Of a stretch of DNA of 64,000 bases, positions 1-13,958 are shown in pieces. Position numbers and translations under genes: made by a program. The notes under the pieces were generated by a model. That model was not told the origin of the DNA. It did no database searches and saw only the letters and a program-made list of their open reading frames with translations. Origin of the DNA: Pipra filicauda (lineage: Eukaryota; Chordata; Aves; Passeriformes; Pipridae); contig NW_024104379.1 of the NCBI RefSeq assembly GCF_003945595.2, forward strand, positions 124,001 to 188,000. The letters are read 5' to 3'. Each line of letters opens with the position of its first letter. Within the stretch, counting starts at the first letter, position 1.

Positions 1-2822
1 CAACGCTATTTCTTTTTGAGGTCTGATATCTTCTGAGATTCAGTCTCTGGGCCGGGTTTCTTGTGGCTAAAAGCTCATCCTCCTCCCATACCCTTTTTCC
101 ACTACCTGAATGTAAGATCCCTTTGTTGTTAAAGGAGGTTCCATCCTCCACGTTTACAGAGTCCTCAAAAAGAAACTGCCTGGAAACTTGAGATTAGCCT
201 CCTGCAACTTCTGGTCAGCCAAACCTTCTTGCCAGATCTGAGCTTGGGCCTTGAACAGCCCTGGGAGTGAAAGATGAGGAGCACAGAGTGTGGTGACCAC
301 TGTATATGTAAGAGGAGATTCTCATCATCTGGCCCCACACCAGCGGCCATCATCATGCAGCCCAGACCAAACAGGAAATGTGATATGCTGCACTTCAGAG
401 AATCGTATTCATGTATGGAAAAAAGAAAGGGGTGTGGGGACACGTGCAGGTCCATATCTATCCTCAAATGAGGTAGCTATCAGACTGTGGATTTGCATTT
501 GTGTGTCTGTCTCAGCTTTGGATGTGAAGGCAAAGTAAGGGGTTGTCTTTCTGCAAAGGTGAGGGCACATGAAGCTTTGGAAGGTGGAAAGTATTTTTTG
601 CATCCTTGTCTGGTCTATTGAACGGACAAGCCATGCCGAACAGGCACTGCAGCTACTGCAGGGCAGTGTTGCCTATCTGGACTAGCTGCAAGTCTCAGGT
701 GGGAGGGGTTGATTCTTCCTTCTCTGGAGAGAGTGGGGTGCTCGGCTGGGTAGGGAGGCTGTGGGATGGGTGTTCTTGTGGTGTCACACCATCTGCAAGT
801 GTGAGGGTGTGTTTCAATCTTTGTCAGCAGTGCCCTCATTCCACTCCTGCTCTGACCCAGGATGGATCCTCTGAAACTGGGACACTGATGTGGAATCTGG
901 TTTCATTCTGTATTGCTCAGGTCAACAACTCAGATTATTTTTCACAAAGTGGTCTGTGGTATTTCTACTCTATACAGACTCCTGTCCCCAGTTTCAAAGC
1001 AATCTGTAAACTTGTGCAGACCCTGAAAGCAATATGAGTGATCAGTTTGGGTGTCTGAAAGAGGAAGCTATGGGTCACTTGCCAGTGTCTCAAGAGGATA
1101 AGTCCTTTCCACTCACTCTTTTGCCTCACAGCAATGGTTAGAAACTGGTCCCAGTATATCTGAGCACTGCAACCTAACACCTGACCCCTCCACCCTTGTT
1201 TCTGCACCTATTGCTTTACCAGCAGGAAGTAGGACGTGGTTTGGGGCTTTTTATTCTTGGCCTCACTAGCCTTTTCGATACTTCAGGGCCTTGTCTCAGT
1301 CTGACAAGGCAAGCAAGCAGCAGCTTCCTGTGCAAAGGTGAGAGGGAGAAGACAGAGAGAGACCATGCACATATGAGAGGAAGAGCTCTGGAGTAGAACT
1401 GCTGGGCTGGAGGCACCTCTCCTCTTACGGACATACACTGAGCTCGGATATCTGCCTTCATCTCTCTCCCTTTTTGCACTCACCATTCCTGTTGACATTC
1501 AACATCTGATTCCATCCAACATCACGACCCCAGCGACTTCCTTCATCTGGACCACTTGGTGACTAGAACTGGAAGGTAAAGGGGGCAATGCCAGCTCTCT
1601 CCCACATGGGGGTGGCTGATCTGAAAAGCATCTTAGAAGGAGTTTCAGTCTGACAAACTGAATCTTGCCGTTGGGGAGGGCTGAACACGTATTTATCTCC
1701 CTGTCTGTCCGCAATCTTCTCAAATCATACCCCACATCTCACAACCACACCACCAGCTTTCTCTCTCTTTCTCTTCACTTTGTCTGCTCATGTATCATCA
1801 TCATGTTTTTCTTCCTCTGAACCTAATCTTTTATCGCAACGGGAACTGGTATTTATAAACCCTCTCTTCCCGCTCCTCTGGCAGTCCCAGCAAGGTCTAG
1901 TGGGACTCCAGCTTGTTTTGCTCAGGTCTGCCTGGGTTCCAGGGTTGGTGTGAGGTGAGGGTAGTTCCTTCTCCTGCGGGCAGAGGCAGATCTCAAGAGA
2001 CAGGTGTCCAGGTGGATGGGGAGAGAGAGAGAGAGAGAAGTCCGTACCAGTCTGTCTAATACGGAGCATGACTGTACAGGCTTTGTATGACAGTGAGGCT
2101 CCCTGGGTGCCAGGGGTGCATGAGGGGTGCTGCAGAGTTTCCTTATTACAAAGCCCAAATTTTCTGATATGCCTGAAAGCACGACTCCTTCCAAGGCAAA
2201 GCAAGGTCTACTCAGATGGTATGTAGTTTGTGTATGACTTTGTAATATTTTTTGATATGGTAAAGCCTTGAATTTCTAGAACCTGGAAAACTCTTTCTTC
2301 TTCCTGATTTCCCCCCTGGTCCAAACATGCTGTTCAAAATCTGCCTTCTAAGCCATGGGCTCTGCAACTAACTTTTATCTGTTACAGAGACCCCTCTTAC
2401 TCATCAAGCACCTAGTTATTTCAGCCTTAGGGCTTACCAAAAAAAGAAGCTCTTCAAAGCACAATACATGCGCAACCAAGGCAGCACTCTCTACCTGAGT
2501 CAGCAAGCAGCCTGAAACAACACACATGGACTGCTGTGCACTCACTCACGCGTTTTCAGAAGGCGCGATTCCTGCAAACAGCCTATCTGTGCTGCCCTGT
2601 GAACAGTTTCACTGCTGAGAAAAGCACCCAAGGCTGGAAAACAGTGAGGTGCTGAGGGAAGAGCACAGACTCCAGAGTGGAAGGGATATAGGTTTCTGAG
2701 CCTAGAAGATTGTCCTTTGAGCCCTGCCCCAGGACAGTGGATGCCTCCTGTGAGATGACTTCTTGACATCTTCCTTACTTATGCTGTTGAGCTATGTTGT
2801 GGGGGTGTCTTCTCTCTTTCAG
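1..2822. other. Upstream non-coding region of IL2RB
   Basis: I recognise no coding exon here. The open frames present are short and resemble no known protein family. The region should hold the IL2RB promoter and any untranslated first exon, but I could not place them. The only clear repeat is the GA run at 2021-2038. The first supported IL2RB exon begins after a pyrimidine-rich acceptor ending at 2822. Confidence 0.5.
2021..2038. repeat. (GA)n microsatellite
   Basis: Nine consecutive GA units lie about 0.8 kb upstream of the first IL2RB coding exon. This is a simple repeat with no coding role. Confidence 0.9.
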
Positions 2823-2838
2823 TGTGTCACCAGTACAG

Positions 2839-5800
2839 ATGAAGCCCTCATTGCTGCTTCTGTCTCACCTCTGCCTGTTCAGCCTCACGCATCCCTTGTG
2901 GGCATCAGACTCAGCACAAGGTAAGAAGCAATTCCTTTGACCTGTGCCGGCTGGGTGGGCAGGGAGGGGAGTCAGCCAAAGGCATGTGTGTGCCATGGTA
3001 TGTTGCTGTGCAATGTTCTTGTTGTAACATACAGCCAGAGGAGGCTGCAAGAGTCACAGGTCTCTTATGAGCACATCAGCCTCCAAGGACACAGAGAAGT
3101 GAGTGGCTCTGCCTTTCTTTTTTGTTGGAGTTATCCAGCAGAGGAGTCTGTAGTTTGGGATGGGGCAGAATTGTTCAGGGTGATGGCTAACTAACTAATG
3201 CCAAGCTAACTGAGCCACATTGCTGTCCATCACTTCTCTGCTGGCAGGTGCCTCCAGCCTAACTTGTTGGTATGACTCACGGGCGGCTCTCTTCTGCGAC
3301 TGGGACCCAGGCAGGGACCTGGTTGAAGCATCGTGTCAGCTGGAGATTTTATCAAATCAAGGTTTTTGTGACAGGTAGGTGATTGGAGAGGTTGAGGAAA
3401 GCCAGTGCCACTTAACAAAAATGTAGGCTACCCCGTCCCAAGTCAGGTGTAGTGGAGTCACAGAGCTGAGGTGCTTTGTCTTGTACTCTGTCTCTAACCC
3501 ATGTGGGCTAAGATGCTGGCAGCCACTGCTTAATGTTTGCCATCTGACAGTCACAAACTGTCTTGCACGACCCATCTTCCAGCTCCATGGTTCTATCCAT
3601 GTTTCATTTAAAAAAAAAATCCCTCTTTCTTGTCTTGTTAGCCACCCTCTGGACTGAAAGACATTTTCAATGGAAAAGGAGGATGTATAGACATGAGGGT
3701 GGAGAAGGGTGGATTTGAAGTTATGCAGAGGCCATTTGCCCATTGCCAGAAATAACTGCAATGTTTCACCCTGAGTAAGAACAAATGAAGAAAAATACTA
3801 TCCCCCTTCCCTTCCCTGGCCCTTTTATCTCTCTCAGTTCATGATGTTTTCCTCTCCCATATGCCTCCCAGCAGAGGGGAGGTGTGTGGCCAGTGCCGTA
3901 GTGGAGGCTGGCTGAGTCTGTGTCATTTCCTAATAAGACATCTCTAGTCAAGAGGTTTACCAACCAACCCCAGGACTTCCCTGGGTGCCTGTCATCAGGA
4001 GAGGCTCAGTGTGATTCTGGCAGTGGGTGGGTTACTTGTGACTGTCATAGAGACACCTCCAATGGGGTTAGATGGGCAAGTATATCCTGTGGCCTGGTGC
4101 ATGGACCTAGAAAGCTAAAACATTTATGTTGTTCCATGGGTGTGAATCACAGAGGCTGGGGCTGGAACTTGGGCTGGATTTGTCACTATGCCATCCTTGA
4201 CCGGGGCCCTAGGACAACACCTCTCCCCACTCTCAGCAAGTTTCAGGTCTGATCTGACCTTACAGCTGGATCAGGGACCTCAGTCAGATACCCCTTCAGC
4301 TGCAGCCCTACAGATGCTCTCCCATCCTGTTCCCACCCCCACCCCCCCCCCGTGCCATAGCTCAGCTTAGGCTGTCCAGCTGCTTGTCAGAGCAGAAGAG
4401 AGGTCATGGTGTGGTGCTGCCATGTGTGATGTACAGTCCTCACTGACTGGGATGTGACTTGGTTCAGAAGGTACATGTTACTCAGTATCTGAGATCCTAC
4501 AGGAGTTTCAGTGGTTTGAAGGAGACCTGTAAATCCTAGAGGGGCTGGAAAAGGTACCTGTCTTCCAGGGCTGCAGGGTGCGGTTGTGGGCAGCTCTGCA
4601 TGCCCTCTGATATCAACAGGATGCAGAGAGGGTAGGAAGAGAGTTTTGTAAAGTCTTTGAAACTGGAAATCTACTGTTATCTTTGGCCTGAAATAACTGG
4701 GATGCACTGACTCTCCATGTGCCAGCACATAAAATTTGTTTGAGTGGTGCAGTGGGGAGAGCAAGTAGGATTAAATCTTTGCTGCAACCTGTTGAGCAAA
4801 TACATGAGGATGCAAAATGCTTTGAGAGCCCTTTAGTGTTACATAATGTTTGACTAAATACAAAACAACCTCCCTAGCTCATTGTTGTTCTCTACCTTGA
4901 GTCTCATGTCATCTCCCTTACCCGGAAAAAACAAGAAGGACTGTGAATTACTCAAGGCAGAACACAAGAGAGGACTGAGGAGATGCATCAAGACCTTCAG
5001 CCAAGACAATAATGTGAGTAATTCATCTGGGATGGCCTAGCTAATGACAAGGTGGAAAAGATTTTTATGTGTATTTTGGGTGTATGAGGATTGTGACATT
5101 CAGGAGCAGTATAAAAAGCCCACACCTAATCCCTGGAGTTGGGCTTGGTGCTGTGTGTTGTTGACATGCATTGCTCCTGTGGGTTCCACCGCAAGAGGGA
5201 TTGGCTTCATTGTTAGCTGGGCCGTGCTGTCCTGACTATGCAGAAAAGGTGCAGGACAGACAGATCATATGCAGTATCCCATGTCTCAATTTGCTGGGTT
5301 TGGCCCTAACCCATTCCTCTGAGGAGGGAGGACATCACCACCAGCTCTGAAGTCCTCTCTTGATCTCATTTTCCTTGAAGAAGTCAATATCATTTTCCAG
5401 ATTATTAACTACTGTGAAGTCTGGTTAGATGTGTCAACTGCAAGATGCAACAGCAACACATCACTAGAGCTAATGGTGATGCCAACCTCCTAAGTCTTAT
5501 TTTTTATTTGGATCAATCTTATTTTAGACTCATTATGTACTTCCTTCAGTCATACCCAGTTACTGCAGTCCCTGTGATTTCAGAAAATGCCCACCCAAAT
5601 ATGAGCTAATTCTCCTTATTGTTAAAGCCACAACCAGTTCTAACGATAGATAAGCTTTCTTACATTTGCATATCATGCGCAAAGACAAATTGCAGGGTTG
5701 GTAAATAGTTCCAAAATCTTTTCTTTCTAATCAAGCTAATTTCCCTATTGCTTATTCAATAGTGTATGATGCACGTGGTCCTTCAGTATCATTGCATTTC

Positions 5801-8800
5801 AAGTGTAACATTTAATGCTAAAGTGGTTTCAATCTTACCAGCGAACATAAAATGATTTAGTAAAAATAATTTTTCTCAATAAATGTCACTCATAGAAAGT
5901 AACTTTTTTTACTGCTTAGTCAGCACATATAGGAATCTTAGCAAACTAGCATATCACATTAGTTTGTGCCCTTCTTGCAGTTACACAAAAAAAATCCAAC
6001 CACATATAGTATAAATCTTGCATAAAGTATAAATCTTTGGTTCCTCGTTCACCACTGAGATTTATGCCTTTCAGCCACAAATATCTTCCGTATTTATTGT
6101 CTAATATTCCTAAATATCTTATACACAGGCAATGCTTTGAAATTTGAATGCATATTCATGAGGCTTCATTGTCACTAGTGGTTAATTTTCCTTGCAGACT
6201 CAATGCTTCACCAGGTCAGACCGTCTTGCCATGTCTGTCCATTGCCAGATTGGAGAGAATAAGTCTATACCTGCGAGAATAGAAAATTTCAGTCCCCTTG
6301 CAAATAGTGAGTACTCATCTGTCTTCCAGTCTCTGAAACTTCCCCATGAAAGGATGGTTAATTTTTCTTCCCCATCCACCCCTATGCAATACCCATACCT
6401 GATTTTAGGTTTCTGTCTTTTGCTTGTCCCCTGCTATGAGTACAGGTGGAACACATTGACTTCTGCCACTTGCACCTTTATCATGCAGATTCATGCCAAT
6501 CCCATCCTGTCCTGTCCTGTGTCTGGGACACTGTTAAATGAGAGTGCTTTGCCCTAGAAGTTCTGCTTCAAACAGGCAATGGCAGCTCAGCTCCCCTTCC
6601 AAAAAATGTTTTGCAAGGAGTCTTGCAGCACTTCCTTTGCCCTCCTACTAGGTGTGTGCTTCCACCCTCCTTTAAGCCAGCTTTGGCACGTACCAGTCTT
6701 TGCTGAAAGGATTCCCCTTACTAATCCAAAAGCAAAACATCTGCTTGGGACATTTTTGTGCTGGATATGTGAGTTTACCTGTCTCAAGAAGATGTCCAAT
6801 AGAGCTGCTGCGAGACGAGGCATAAGAAGGCACGGCTGGAGTCAAGGATCAGGAAGAATCAGCCTAGACAGTCCATGTAACTCCATCCCTGTGGCTGTAG
6901 CTCTCTGAAAGAGCATCTGGGAAGCAACTGTCTCCCCAGCCATGTTCTGTTCCTATCCATATAGTTGCCATGCAGATCACCCATATAAGACAGGATGCTT
7001 GGCCCCATGGATTGATTGCACTGACTGCAGGGGCCACTCTCACAGGCTCACAGGAGGAGCTGCCTTTAACATAGCCCAGAGGCAATAGGCCTTTTGCAAT
7101 TAGTGACAGTGGGGGAAAAGGAGGAACAGAGAGGGGGAATTCATGAACTCTCTCATGTGGCTGTAGCTTGCTAGAGTCTGTGAGCACAGCCAAGACACCA
7201 GCCTTGCTGCCATGGGGCTTGGCGTGCAGTCCTGCTATGGACAGAGTGGAGATATCAGCCCTGCTCCTTCTCTCTTTCCAGTAAAGCTGAGGCCTCCAGG
7301 AAATCTTCATCTGGTTAACATAACTGAAAACACCTCCAACTTAACATGGAGCCTGAATATTTCCTCTCACTATTTGAATGGGGAGCGGGAATACCAAGTG
7401 CGGTACCGAAACATGAGTCAGTCCTGGGAGGTGAGTACAGAGTGGGATACTGGGACCTGTTACCATACTAATCCTGGTCTTCTTTATATCACCCAAGACT
7501 TGCTCCTGGGCCTCTCTTCAGGATGAAACCAGTTTTAGTGAAGCTGGAGAGTGGATGACAACCCCCACCCTTTTATCTCTGTCACCTGCTGTCAGTGTTT
7601 GGTGATGACAAGGAGGCAGATGGGGATCCCATTTTACTCAGTGCTGTCGCAAAGAAATTCAGACAGTTCCAGGACAGACCTGAAAGGGATGAAAAAAAAC
7701 AAAGTGAAGAAAAATTTTCCTCCAGGGTGAAAAAGCAGTGCACAAGGTGTAGCAATTTGAGACAGGTCTTCTCTGAGGGCTTTGGAAAAGATGACTACAT
7801 GAGGCTGTAAACCAGGGTGTTGATGATGTTCTAAATTTGCCCTACTCCCAGGAGGCCATGAACTTGCCCATTGAACATGACCAGATGTGGGCAAATTTTG
7901 AGAGACTCTCACCCAACTCGAAATATGAGGCAGCTGTCCGTGCAAGGCCAAGTGCCAGAAGCACCTACAAAGGCGTGTGGAGTGACTGGAGCAAGCCGAT
8001 ACTGTGGAGGACACATGCTGACCATAAGGATCAGTCAGGTAGTCTAACTTGGAGGGGAAAATGGGGACTCAGGGAAAAGAAGGTAGAAGGGCCAAAGCAG
8101 GCTGGGAAGCTGAAGGAAAATGGGTAGGGAGTACTGTGTTGGCCAAAGAGCAATAGAAAGGTTGGAAACAACCTGTCCCTCATAATCAGTTAGGTCAGAC
8201 CAGTTCAGCAGTGTTTAAAGGCAAAGACCCCCTGACTCCAACAAAGCCCCTCTGACGTCCAGAAGCCAGACAAAATTCACAAGATGTAAATCAGGGACTG
8301 CTTCTCCAGAGCAGTAGGGCCATATGTCTGACCTGCAGAAGCAGTGGCCAGGACTGGCATTTTCCCAGATGCTAACATTACCTAGGAATATACATCCAGC
8401 TTCCTAAAATGGCTCGGTTCACTGGAGGTACTAATCAGTAAAATGCAGTGAAATACAGTGAAACAGAGCTCTCAGCTCCTGAACTGAATGACACCTGAGC
8501 CTAAGAAGCAGAGTCTCATGGAGAATGGAAGAGACAGACTTACATGCATGTTAAGTCCCTCTCAAAAAGGTCTGCTGAGACTTGCATCAGTCACTGTATG
8601 AACCTCCAGCCTTGAAAAATAGTGCCCTTTGATGAGTCACTGGCTGTGGTCTCTGTCATTTTTTTTCCGAATTGAGCAGATAGATGTTATTCCTTCTCAT
8701 GTCGCCCCCACTCTGCCCCTGCTTAAGCCCTCCCTGTTGTGCCTGGTGCTGATATAAACAGAGGAGCTATGTTTAGAAAGGGCACTGTGTTGCTGTGGCA

Positions 8801-11800
8801 ATCAAATTTTGACAGTGTGTGATGTCAGTGAATAGGATACAGCCGCAACCAGTTGTCATAGCAACCAAGACCCAAAGATAACCAGGATACCCGAGGCAGA
8901 GGAGTCAAAGTGATCTGAGTAGCATCTCAAGGACAAGGAAAGAAAGAATGTACTAAAAACGTCTCCTCCTTCTTTTATTTTTCTCTATTCCCTAAAAACT
9001 ACTCCAGAGATGCTCTGCATGCCCAGACCAAGGTACATGAGGGATGGAAATGAGGGGCAGGTGGGAGAAACAGGCACCAGAATAGCAAGCCCAAACAAAG
9101 GTGGACTGGGGAGATATGTTTGAAAGTGACAGATTAAGAAAAGTTTGAGATGATGCCAAACAAATTTGAGGAGTGCTGGCAGCCCTGGTACTGTGGGAAC
9201 TCGGTCTCTTTCTCCTAACGCTACAATCCAAGTACTAAAATATGGTGTAAAGCTGTAACCTTCCTAGTCTCCTAAAGCTTTGCTACAGCTCTCTAAAGAA
9301 AGAAGCCAACCCCTTGATCCCTAACCATCCTTGTCCTTCTGCCTTCTCAGAGACCTGTGAACCCTATGACTCTGTCTCCCCCCCGACTCATAATGCTGTT
9401 TCAAGTCTCCAATCCCACTTTAGCTGTTTTGAGGAGAACCTGCTTTCCTTTGCAAGGAAATAGACAGGTTGATGGACACTTCAAACAGCAGTGATACCTT
9501 ATGTATGGCAAACCCTAGTAGTGGCGCTGTTATGAACAGGGGGTTCAAGCTCTTCAGCTTGAAGTTATCTGTTAAGCAATGCTTAGATTCTGAAACCCAT
9601 ATCAGCTCAAAGGCATCCTACACAACATGTCAGAACTCAAGTATCTGACCTGTATATTATAATTCTATATACTGTAATCGTATATAAAATTATAACAAAG
9701 GCTCACTTTGATCACCTTGAACAACCATGAAAAGGCTGCAGGTTCTACCTTCAGAATCCTGGTTAAATTTTCACAGCGATTTCTTTGTTCTTTCTCATCT
9801 TGCAGAAACATCCTGGCCAGCCCTGCAAGCTCTTATAGTGAGCACTTTCCTCTTCATCATCATTGGGACTGCCTTCCTTACTAACTCACGGAGCCTGAAA
9901 TGGTAAATGAGAATCAAGTTTTCATCTCCATTCCTCTCCTGTATCTTGTATGTATTCTCAAAATCTGGATTATTTTTCACTTGGTAAGAAGTCAAGGTAG
10001 AGATGACTTTGAAGTATGGTTTTGAGGCTAACATTTGCCTGGGGAGACATATCACCACCCAAGATGATGTGGTTTCACCACCATCATTGTATTGTGCCAC
10101 ACTGCTGTGACCTGGTGCCACGTCCTGGCTAAATTTGAAACAGCTACCTCAGCACATTTGCTGCCCAGGGCTTAGAGTGGTGTTTCCTGGCAGAGATGCA
10201 TCAAAATTGCCTCTTCAAAAGCGGGTCACTGGGTTGAGCACTCTCTCAGTAGTGAGGACCAAGCAAGCCTAGGTACCACTACCTTCGCATTTAAATGGTC
10301 CAGCAAGAGCTCAGGCAGGACATGGTGACATTTGGTCTGCAGGCAAAACTCCTGAGTGAGGAGTACAATTCTTCTTCTCCCTGGTCTGTGCAGTCCTCAC
10401 ACGCTGATAAACCTCTATATGATGCTTTAAAGATCTCTTTGCCAGCATTTTTACCCAGGCATTGCTTTTATTCAGGATGGAAAGTGTCTCACGAGGTTAA
10501 CCCATGCAATAATAGGAACAGTGACCTGTCAGCATGATGCGGTTAGAAATAGCTACAGGTTTTCCCATCTTGGATCAGGGGTGAAGAAGCAGGGTGCTGA
10601 TGTTCGTGACAGGGGGCAGGGAGAAATATTTCCAGGGATGAAGCAGCAGGGGCTGGATGGTTTCTCTGTAAGGAAAGAGAGAACCATGTTGAAGGAAGAT
10701 GGATACTGAGAAAGTCACTGGTCACTGTTTTACCCTGATCATAACACAAAGTTGAGAAAGTGCTAGTTGTACAGCACAGAGAGAGTTAAAAAGGCCTCCT
10801 TAGCCTAGGGGAATTGAATGGAGAATAATGCTGAGGTAAGATGCAAGAAAAGATTAGACATGCATGAATAAAAATAGCATCTGCAATGATGTAAGGTAGT
10901 TTATATGCAAGAACTAGCAACTTCTAATGCTTCAGAGAGTACACTGATTGCCTCCAGAGGTCAGGAGGGTCTTTCCTAAGAGCAAAGCTTCAGGAAAGAG
11001 GTAACAGGATCAGCCTACCTCTCTGAGGAATATAAGATCAGATTAGATCACTTCATGCTGCCCCAGGATGACAACATGCTGATTCCAGTAAAGCAGAGGC
11101 CTCTGTACTGATGCAAGGCATACTCACTCAGATGGCTTGCACAGCCAGTGTGCTCCAGCTATACCATTGCAGCATCTTGCTAAGAGGGCAGAGAGCTGTG
11201 GCAGAGCTTTGCCGGTGATGGTCCTGCTCAGGCCAGGTGGTCCTCCAAGTCATTGTGGTGGCAGCAAAGCAAAGAAGGGGTAGCTCACAACAGCTGGAGC
11301 TTGGAAACAAGGGAACCCTGCTCAGCTTGTCATCAGGACAGGGGCTTAAGGGGGCAGGTGGAGAGGTTAAAGCGACCAGCCAAGGCATGGGAGAAACCAG
11401 TGAAGCGGTGGTTGCCCTTCCCTAAAGATGCTGAGAGCAATGTATTTTCCAATGCCAGCTTTAACTGTCTCATCTCTATACCTCTCATTCCTCAGCTACT
11501 GCATGTCAGACCACTCGAAAGCAAGGACAGCATTCAGGCTTGTTCCTATTTTACCTCTCCTCCATACTGGACTATTACCTGTGAGCTGCAATGCTCTCTC
11601 CTACCCCTCCACAGTGACAGAGAGATCAGGGTCAGGCCCTGCTTCATTTGTTCTTCTCCTTCTCTTTTGTCAAGGTTTAAAAAGATCCTGAAGATTCACA
11701 TCCCAGATCCTGAGAAGTTCTTTCCCCCACTTGTTTCACTTCACGGAGGTGACATTCAGGTATTGGACTGGGGATGGAACCATGTGGTTCCAGGAGGGAG

Positions 11801-13958
11801 AAATGAGGGGAAGGAGTGTCCAGCTGCACATGCCCAGGACAGATAGCCTGTCAGACCTACACGTGCACACACGACATCTGTGCCTGTAGCACCAGCTGCT
11901 GGGTTCTCTGCTTGACTTCTATTTTCTGACCTTCTAAACCTGACACTCAGCTGAGGCATCTCTAATTACAGAACTGAGAAATGCCAAACCACGCAAATCT
12001 CGGCACCCTGCTTCCGTAATGGGCAGTCTGAGAGAAAACAAGGGACCTGCAGGAGGGAGATTGGCCTCTCAAGATCCCCTTCCACCCCATTTTGGTGTCT
12101 CCCTGCTTGCCTTAGGCTACCCAGCTCTTCCCCAGATTTCCTGCTGCGATCCCCTCCTCCTAGCTGTGAGCCTTTCCTCTGTTCCTAATGTGAATTGCCA
12201 TCCCACTGGGTGGCACTTAGCTAATTTCTGCGTTCTTTTCTCTTTCCCTTTTTCCTCCGCTCCGCTTTTTCCTTTCCCCTAGTCTCACTGTGAGTATGGG
12301 CAGCTGCAAGGAGACAATTACCATTCTGTGCAGTATTAAAGGGAGTGTCAGATGCAAGACGTGGGAGGTGATCCCAAGGGGCATTTTGCTTTAAGAAAGA
12401 TGGAAACAAACTGCAGAGGGTCCAGAGACAGCAAAGCTCTGAAAAAGCCTAAGTGCAAAAAGCTTTAGAAAGCTTAAACTACAGGGGAAGAGTGCAGAGC
12501 AGGGGAACAGCGGTGTGCAGCAGGCACTGAGGACACTTTATCAGTGCAGAAAGAACTTGAAAAATTGCCTTTATGAGCCATAAAGGCAATGAAGCTGGAT
12601 GTCATCAAAACCAGTTTATTTTTAAGGATAATGATGCACTGCAGGATGTTGACCAGATGAATGTGGAAATTAGACACAAGGGGCTTGGAAGAGCACTTTA
12701 GATGAGAAATCTGCATATGGCCATGTAGATGTATTAGGAATAGATTGCATGAGGTGCACCTCAGAACTGTTTTTCATGTTTCCAACTTCACTTCATCTTA
12801 CGGTCTTCTAAGGCTTTTTTCCTTCTTTGTTTTTTCCTTCCTTTCAGTTTAATTCTCCGTCTTCCATTCCCTGCTCCAGAAATTTCAAAACATAGGCTTA
12901 TAAGATCCACTCTTGATTTCAAAGGGACAGAAAGACATAGTCTCTCTGAAAATCCTACAGATGAGACATCATGAACGTTAAATTTCCTCCTGGTAACTGG
13001 TGCTTGGACAGAGAACAGATCACTTAATTGTTGTGGTCACTCAGGAAAAGAAACGTTTTGTTCCTCACTGAGTACTATACTTTGGGTGTCACAGTCTCTC
13101 TCTCACTCTCTCTCTCCCGTGTTTCTTTCCCATTAGAAATGGCTCTCCTCCCCATTCTCCACATCTTCCTACTGTGTGAACAGCACAATCCCAGAGATCT
13201 CTGTGCTCGAAGTAATGCAGAAGAGTGACCAGGAATCCCGGTTTCTACTTTCCAAGGGATCCCTGACTCCTGATCCTCCCTCAGAAACCAGTGTGCACTC
13301 TGTATCCAGCTGCTTCACCAACCAAGGTTACTTCTTTTTCCACCTTCCCAACTCCTTTGAGATCGAGCCCTGTCAGGTCTACTTCACCTACGAGCCTTTC
13401 ACTCAGGAGGGCAGTGGCAGCAAGGATGGCAAGTCCCACCATGCTCTCCCCTCTCCAGACCTCTGCACACTGGCAGAGGACATGACCATGTTGCCCCGCA
13501 ACTTCTTTCATTGTATCAAGGCAACCCAGGGCTTCCAAAACAGCTCCATCATGAGAGAGACAGAAGGTGAAGCCCAGCAGGCCATGGCTATTTCTGGGTC
13601 AAGTGAAGGCACCTCACCAACACCAGCTCTGAAACAGGATGAGAAAGTGATGGACAAAGCAGTTTCACAACCTGATGAGGCCCTGTGCCAGCAGCTGAAC
13701 ACTGACTTTCCCAATCCACTGGACCTGCATGACAGCAATACTATCAATGCAACAGAGCGGAGTGGGAAGGCAGACCCTCCAGCTGACCCTTGTACACCAG
13801 CAGCAAATGCTACCTCTTCTCTCTCCCAGCTTCCACCTCTAAGGCAAAGACAGGATGAGGATCCATGCAAAACAGCCTTCTCCAGCCAGGTCCCAAACAC
13901 TGATTCCTACCTTTCTCTGAAGGACCTCCAAAGCCAGTATAGCCATTGCTCGATCTAG
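2839..13958 (+). CDS. IL2RB: Interleukin-2 receptor subunit beta (IL-2/IL-15 receptor)
   Basis: Signalling subunit of the IL-2 and IL-15 receptors on T and NK cells. Nine exons splice in frame: 2839-2920, 3248-3374, 4902-5013, 6198-6306, 7282-7430, 7852-8038, 9806-9902, 11675-11759 and 13137-13958. They total 1770 nt, or 589 aa (human 551). Residues 1-24 or so form a signal peptide starting MKPSLLLLSHLCLFSL. The ectodomain is a cytokine-receptor module ending in WSDWS (236-240). The membrane segment is about 261-280. A Box1-like IPDPEKFF follows, then a last exon opening KWLSSPF as in human. The docking tyrosines in TNQGYFFFHLP (Y381) and SYLSL (Y574) are kept, but human mature Y361 and Y392 have no tyrosine counterpart. 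Exon 3 is the most diverged; its acceptor at 4901 is chosen on phase and on the shared CELL motif. Introns show no recognised repeat beyond a CT run. No AATAAA was found within about 1 kb of the stop. The strand and the TMPRSS6 neighbour match human synteny. Confidence 0.95.
13095..13117 (+). repeat. (CT)n run within the acceptor tract of IL2RB exon 9
   Basis: A slightly interrupted CT repeat lies about 20 bases before the AG at 13135-13136 that opens the last IL2RB exon. It forms part of the polypyrimidine region of that splice site. Confidence 0.8.

Noticed and set aside
606..1037. Open frame of 143 codons on the plus strand upstream of IL2RB
   Set aside because: It matches no family I recognise, has no convincing start context, and overlaps other open frames of similar length on the other strand. 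It is best seen as chance.
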